Positions 61,179-64,000 of a stretch of 64,000 bases of DNA are shown piece after piece (within the stretch, counting starts at the first letter, position 1; each line of letters opens with the position of its first letter). The DNA is from Austropuccinia psidii (taxonomy: Eukaryota > Basidiomycota > Pucciniomycetes > Pucciniales > Sphaerophragmiaceae). Both the position numbers and the translations under genes were made by a program. Under the pieces are notes generated by a model. That model was not told the DNA's origin, did not search any database, and was given only the letters and a program-made list of their open reading frames with translations. Location of the stretch: positions 10,349,105-10,413,104 of the forward strand of contig JALGQZ010000013.1 in assembly GCA_023105745.1 (NCBI GenBank), read 5' to 3'.

Positions 61179-62617
61179 TGTCAGCCTGTGACTCAAAACC
61201 AGAGCACAAGCATGACAGCCAAAATACCATAAACCAATGGTATAGCCAAGATACCACCAAAACATGGAGCTGAGCCAAATTAGCTCAAAAGGTACCAAAA
61301 GATAGAGGAAACTCACCTCTTTCTGAAAATATAAGTCCCATAACCATAGGACAAGAAATAACAAAGTTATTCCTGCTCAAGGTTATTGCTGAGCATAAAC
61401 CTTAATTTTCACCTCTCATCTAAAATCTAGAAGGAGAGGCTTAAAACCATCAAATAGGTATTTAAAATGAAGCTCTAAGCCAGGGCTATCCAATGGTAGC
61501 AGCCAAACTGAGCTAGCACCAATATTACTGGAGTTATGGTCAATTTCAGGCCAAATAAGGGTGAACAAAACATTCACCTCTCATCTAACTTCTACAGTTT
61601 TAGTGTGGGATACCTGAAGTGGGGTATCTTTGGAAAGAGCACAATCAGGGCTATCCGATGATGCCATCCACTTCTTTATATCTCAACTACAACAGAAGTT
61701 ATTGGCCAAACAAGCTTAATACAGCTTTTGCCCAAACCACGCCAATGTACAAAAATACTTGTACATGGGATAACTTTGTCATATTTAACAATAACCATGT
61801 CAAGTTGGAAAACCATTGTGTAAAGCTCATACAGGGCTATCCAATGAACCAACTTTGAGCATGATATCTCAAAAGCTGACAGAGTTATGGCTGGTTTAAG
61901 GTCAAAATCCCACCTGCTGTCATATACAGCCTTACCATGGGATAATATCCCATAATCATGAATATGAGGTGTCAAATAGACAAAGAAGCATGTTTTTACT
62001 TCAATACCTCATATGTCAGTCAATACTGGGGTCCCATACAGTTTCTGTACAGCATTCTACGCGTCATACACGTCAGAATCAGGCTGTGAGGTCCCCAGAT
62101 GAAAATTTTCACCCTGTATTGGTAAAAACCGCCCAGATGTGGTTTCAAAACCACATCTGAGCCCAATACAAGTTATATAGGCTGTTTGCAAACCACAAGC
62201 CAGTACTAGAAAGTGAAAAAATCTTCACTTCCTCTACGTGGAAAGGCCTAGCACCCTTTCCACCCCATTTCAGGATAAAAAGGAGGCTTTTCACAGCCAG
62301 AATTGTTTCCTCATCCTGCTCTTGAATAACCTACGTAGTAAACTGTCAAAAACAGCTTTACTCTTGGTTAATAATCAGGTATAATTATAAATTTGATTAT
62401 TGTAGTCTTTTATTATTGTAACCCAACAGATAAAGCTGCACCCAGGGCTTTCAACAGCGCTCACCACCACTATATCATATATAGTAAAGCCCTTTTATTT
62501 TAAATCAAAATATATTTTAACCCTATAAACATTTTTTTAAACTATTTCACCGTGTCACAAACATAGATAAAGTTTTATTTAGCCCATTTACACCTTCATC
62601 ATAGTTTCATCCTGACA
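61179..62617 (+). repeat. 5' LTR of the family C gypsy element
   Basis: It is homologous to the solo LTR at 1250-2685 over its full length, with matching start and end blocks. Short frames at 61619-61975 on both strands belong to LTR sequence. Confidence 0.9.
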
Positions 62618-62637
62618 TTTTGGGGGCCTGGCCATGT
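62618..62637 (+). promoter_or_regulatory. Primer-binding site of the family C element
   Basis: TTTTGGGGGCCTGGCCATGT follows the LTR directly and is nearly the same as the motif at 29287 (one extra T). Confidence 0.75.
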
Positions 62638-63213
62638 TTTGAAATCCTTTTTTGGACCTTATAAGTAAGTCTTTTCTCTTTTTATGACTTATTAACAAGT
62701 GTTTTATCCTTTTTTAGGCGTAATTTCTCTATTAAAATATATATTTTATATATCTTTATCCTTTTCTTTATATATACTCATATTATAAGAGTATTATTCA
62801 CGTGGTTAATACCCACTGAAAATAACTATTTTTGGCATGTTTTGTATATAAAAACACATAAGCCATCAATAAAGTCCTGTATTCTTGACTGAATAAGGAC
62901 ACCTCTGACTGAAAAACCATCAGTTGAGGCGTGGTTAAGTGTATTGTTAACTCAATAACACTTATAAAAAGGCACTTGTACAGATTCCACTTGAAAACCA
63001 CAAGTGTATCTGTGGGATACTGGCACACAAACAGTGTGACAGGGTACCAAAAGCTGTAATTCTGATGTGGAATTGTTGATTCAATTACACTGTCATTATA
63101 CAGGGCACATTGTAGTAACATACAAGCCCAGAGGCCAATCTTAGACGTGCAAAACCAGCATTTTTGAGAGGTATTAACTGACATAAGCCCTCTTTTTCCT
63201 GCCTTGATTTCAG

Positions 63214-64000
63214 TGGAAGAAAATTACATCCCACTTGAGACCCAGTCACAGGCCAACACACCAGTGACACCCTCAGAACCAGAGGGCAGCAAGGGCAAAG
63301 GAAAGAGGCACAGTGAAGGTCTCATTACAGCCAAGAAGTGGACTCCAATAGCCACTCAGAGGAGTAGAAAACCACAAAACTCTGCTTCAATACAAGGTAA
63401 ACCAACCTTAACCACTTGTACAGGGAAGATTACAATTATTAACCCAGTTGTAACCTCCAAAGGCAAACTGCCCAAATCAGCAGACAGCAAAGTTGTACAA
63501 GGCACAGTCAAAGGTAAATACCCTAAGAACATAAAGTTTTTGACTGCTTGCAAACACTGATATGTCCCCTGCATACCTCAGAGATCTTGGCTTCCAAAGG
63601 AACCAGCCAGAGGACAGAGAAGGATTGTCCAGAACCAGAATACCTGAAAGAGGACACCTTGGACACAGTGGTGGATGGCAAAACAATGAGAGAGATAATA
63701 TCAACCTTGCCATTCACACTCCAATTCAACAGAAACCTCAAACCAGAGGACTGGAAGGATATAGATCAAGTTCTTCAGCTCCACCAACTCCTCAAAGATT
63801 TATTTCAATGGAGCATGGACAACAAGAGGTTCAACCTAGCAACTCACTGGGCAGAACTGGGATCAAGTTGCCAGAAGATCTGTCTCAAAGAGATAGACTT
63901 CAAAGACCTTATGGAAATCACCAAGGGTTGGAATCCTACCCGACAGCACAGACTCCTGGAGGCAAGGGCACAGAGGATAAGGGAGAATCAAGCCACTATC
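63214..64000 (+). CDS. Alternative-frame spliced ORF overlapping gag, family C (partial)
   Basis: The first exon 63214-63513 follows an acceptor TTGATTTCAG and ends at a GTAAAT donor. The intron 63514-63581 is 68 bases with a CCTCAG acceptor. The second exon runs from 63582 to the window edge without a stop, in phase 1. The second exon reads EILASKGTSQRTEKDCPEP at first and later DIDQVLQLHQLLKDLFQWSM and KDLMEITKGWNP, a composition typical of a folded protein. It resembles the alternative frames of the other two gypsy elements around the LW..., GW.P block. Function is unknown; splicing is inferred. Confidence 0.6.
63562..64000 (+). CDS. Gag-Pol N-terminus of the family C element (partial)
   Basis: The ATG at 63562 opens a frame with no stop up to the window edge (146 codons). 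The product begins MSPAYLRDLGFQRNQPEDRE and is rich in S, P, Q, G and R, like the low-complexity start of the 1922-residue Gag-Pol at 30006. The start codon lies within the intron of the alternative-frame ORF, 19 bases before its acceptor. The enzymatic domains would be beyond the window. Confidence 0.7.
   Translation, partial: MSPAYLRDLGFQRNQPEDREGLSRTRIPERGHLGHSGGWQNNERDNINLAIHTPIQQKPQTRGLEGYRSSSSAPPTPQRFISMEHGQQEVQPSNSLGRTGIKLPEDLSQRDRLQRPYGNHQGLESYPTAQTPGGKGTEDKGESSHY

Larger units (their letters stand above)
61179..64000 (+). mobile_element. Ty3/gypsy retrotransposon, family C, 5' part (runs off the window)
   Basis: It has a 5' LTR 61179-62617 (1439 bases, TGTCAG...CTGACA), the shared primer-binding motif, a ~580-base leader, and the start of gag with an overlapping alternative frame. 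Five bases before the LTR are TTGAT; the partner target-site copy is outside the window. No stop interrupts the two overlapping frames before the edge, so this copy may be fairly young. Confidence 0.9.

Overview
The window looks like nuclear DNA of a basidiomycete rust fungus (Pucciniales). It is very AT-rich, has short 60-80 bp introns with GTRAGT-type donors, and is mostly stacked Ty3/gypsy LTR elements. The Gag-Pol proteins, the degenerate 57-59 kb protein family, the Tet-like oxygenase remnant and the GRF zinc-finger gene all resemble repeat-associated families I associate with rusts. Austropuccinia psidii is my best guess, from recognition only and without a search.

Layout. 1-6764 is a nest of LTRs: family A, B and C LTRs inserted into one another, then a degenerate LTR. 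8513-10432 is a clean solo LTR (family B, TSD ATAGA). 13.3-22.5 kb is an old tandem array of about 90 bp units, split by a 7.2 kb minus-strand gypsy element (14418-21625, TSD TAATC) that kept gag and protease but lost RT, RNase H and most of integrase. 25.1-43.0 kb is a decayed PIF/Harbinger-type DNA transposon with a DDE transposase remnant and a broken Tet-like 2OG-Fe(II) oxygenase between matching terminal inverted repeats. A foldback element sits at its left end, and a very young, complete 11,007 bp gypsy element (27094-38100, TSD CTTAG, nearly identical LTRs) is inserted in it. 44165-47850 is a host-type gene, a forkhead transcription factor with two forkhead domains, on the minus strand. 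47.9-53.6 kb is non-coding apart from a tRNA-like pol III promoter relic. 53668-55589 is another solo LTR B (TSD AAATT). 57.3-59.1 kb is a pseudogene of a rust-type repetitive protein, followed by an apparently intact three-exon GRF zinc-finger gene (59542-60247). 61179 to the edge is the 5' part of a third gypsy element (family C).

Most interesting observation. All three gypsy elements (two plus strand, one minus strand, different LTR families) carry a second reading frame over the 5' part of gag. It becomes continuous only if one or two 62-72 bp phase-1 introns are removed. In every copy the Gag-Pol start ATG lies inside the first of these introns, 13-19 bases before the acceptor AG. Unspliced RNA would therefore give Gag-Pol, and spliced RNA would lose that start codon and give a different protein. 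The alternative-frame proteins are visibly similar between elements, while the overlapping Gag N-termini look low-complexity. This suggests a splice-controlled overprinted accessory gene in these retrotransposons.
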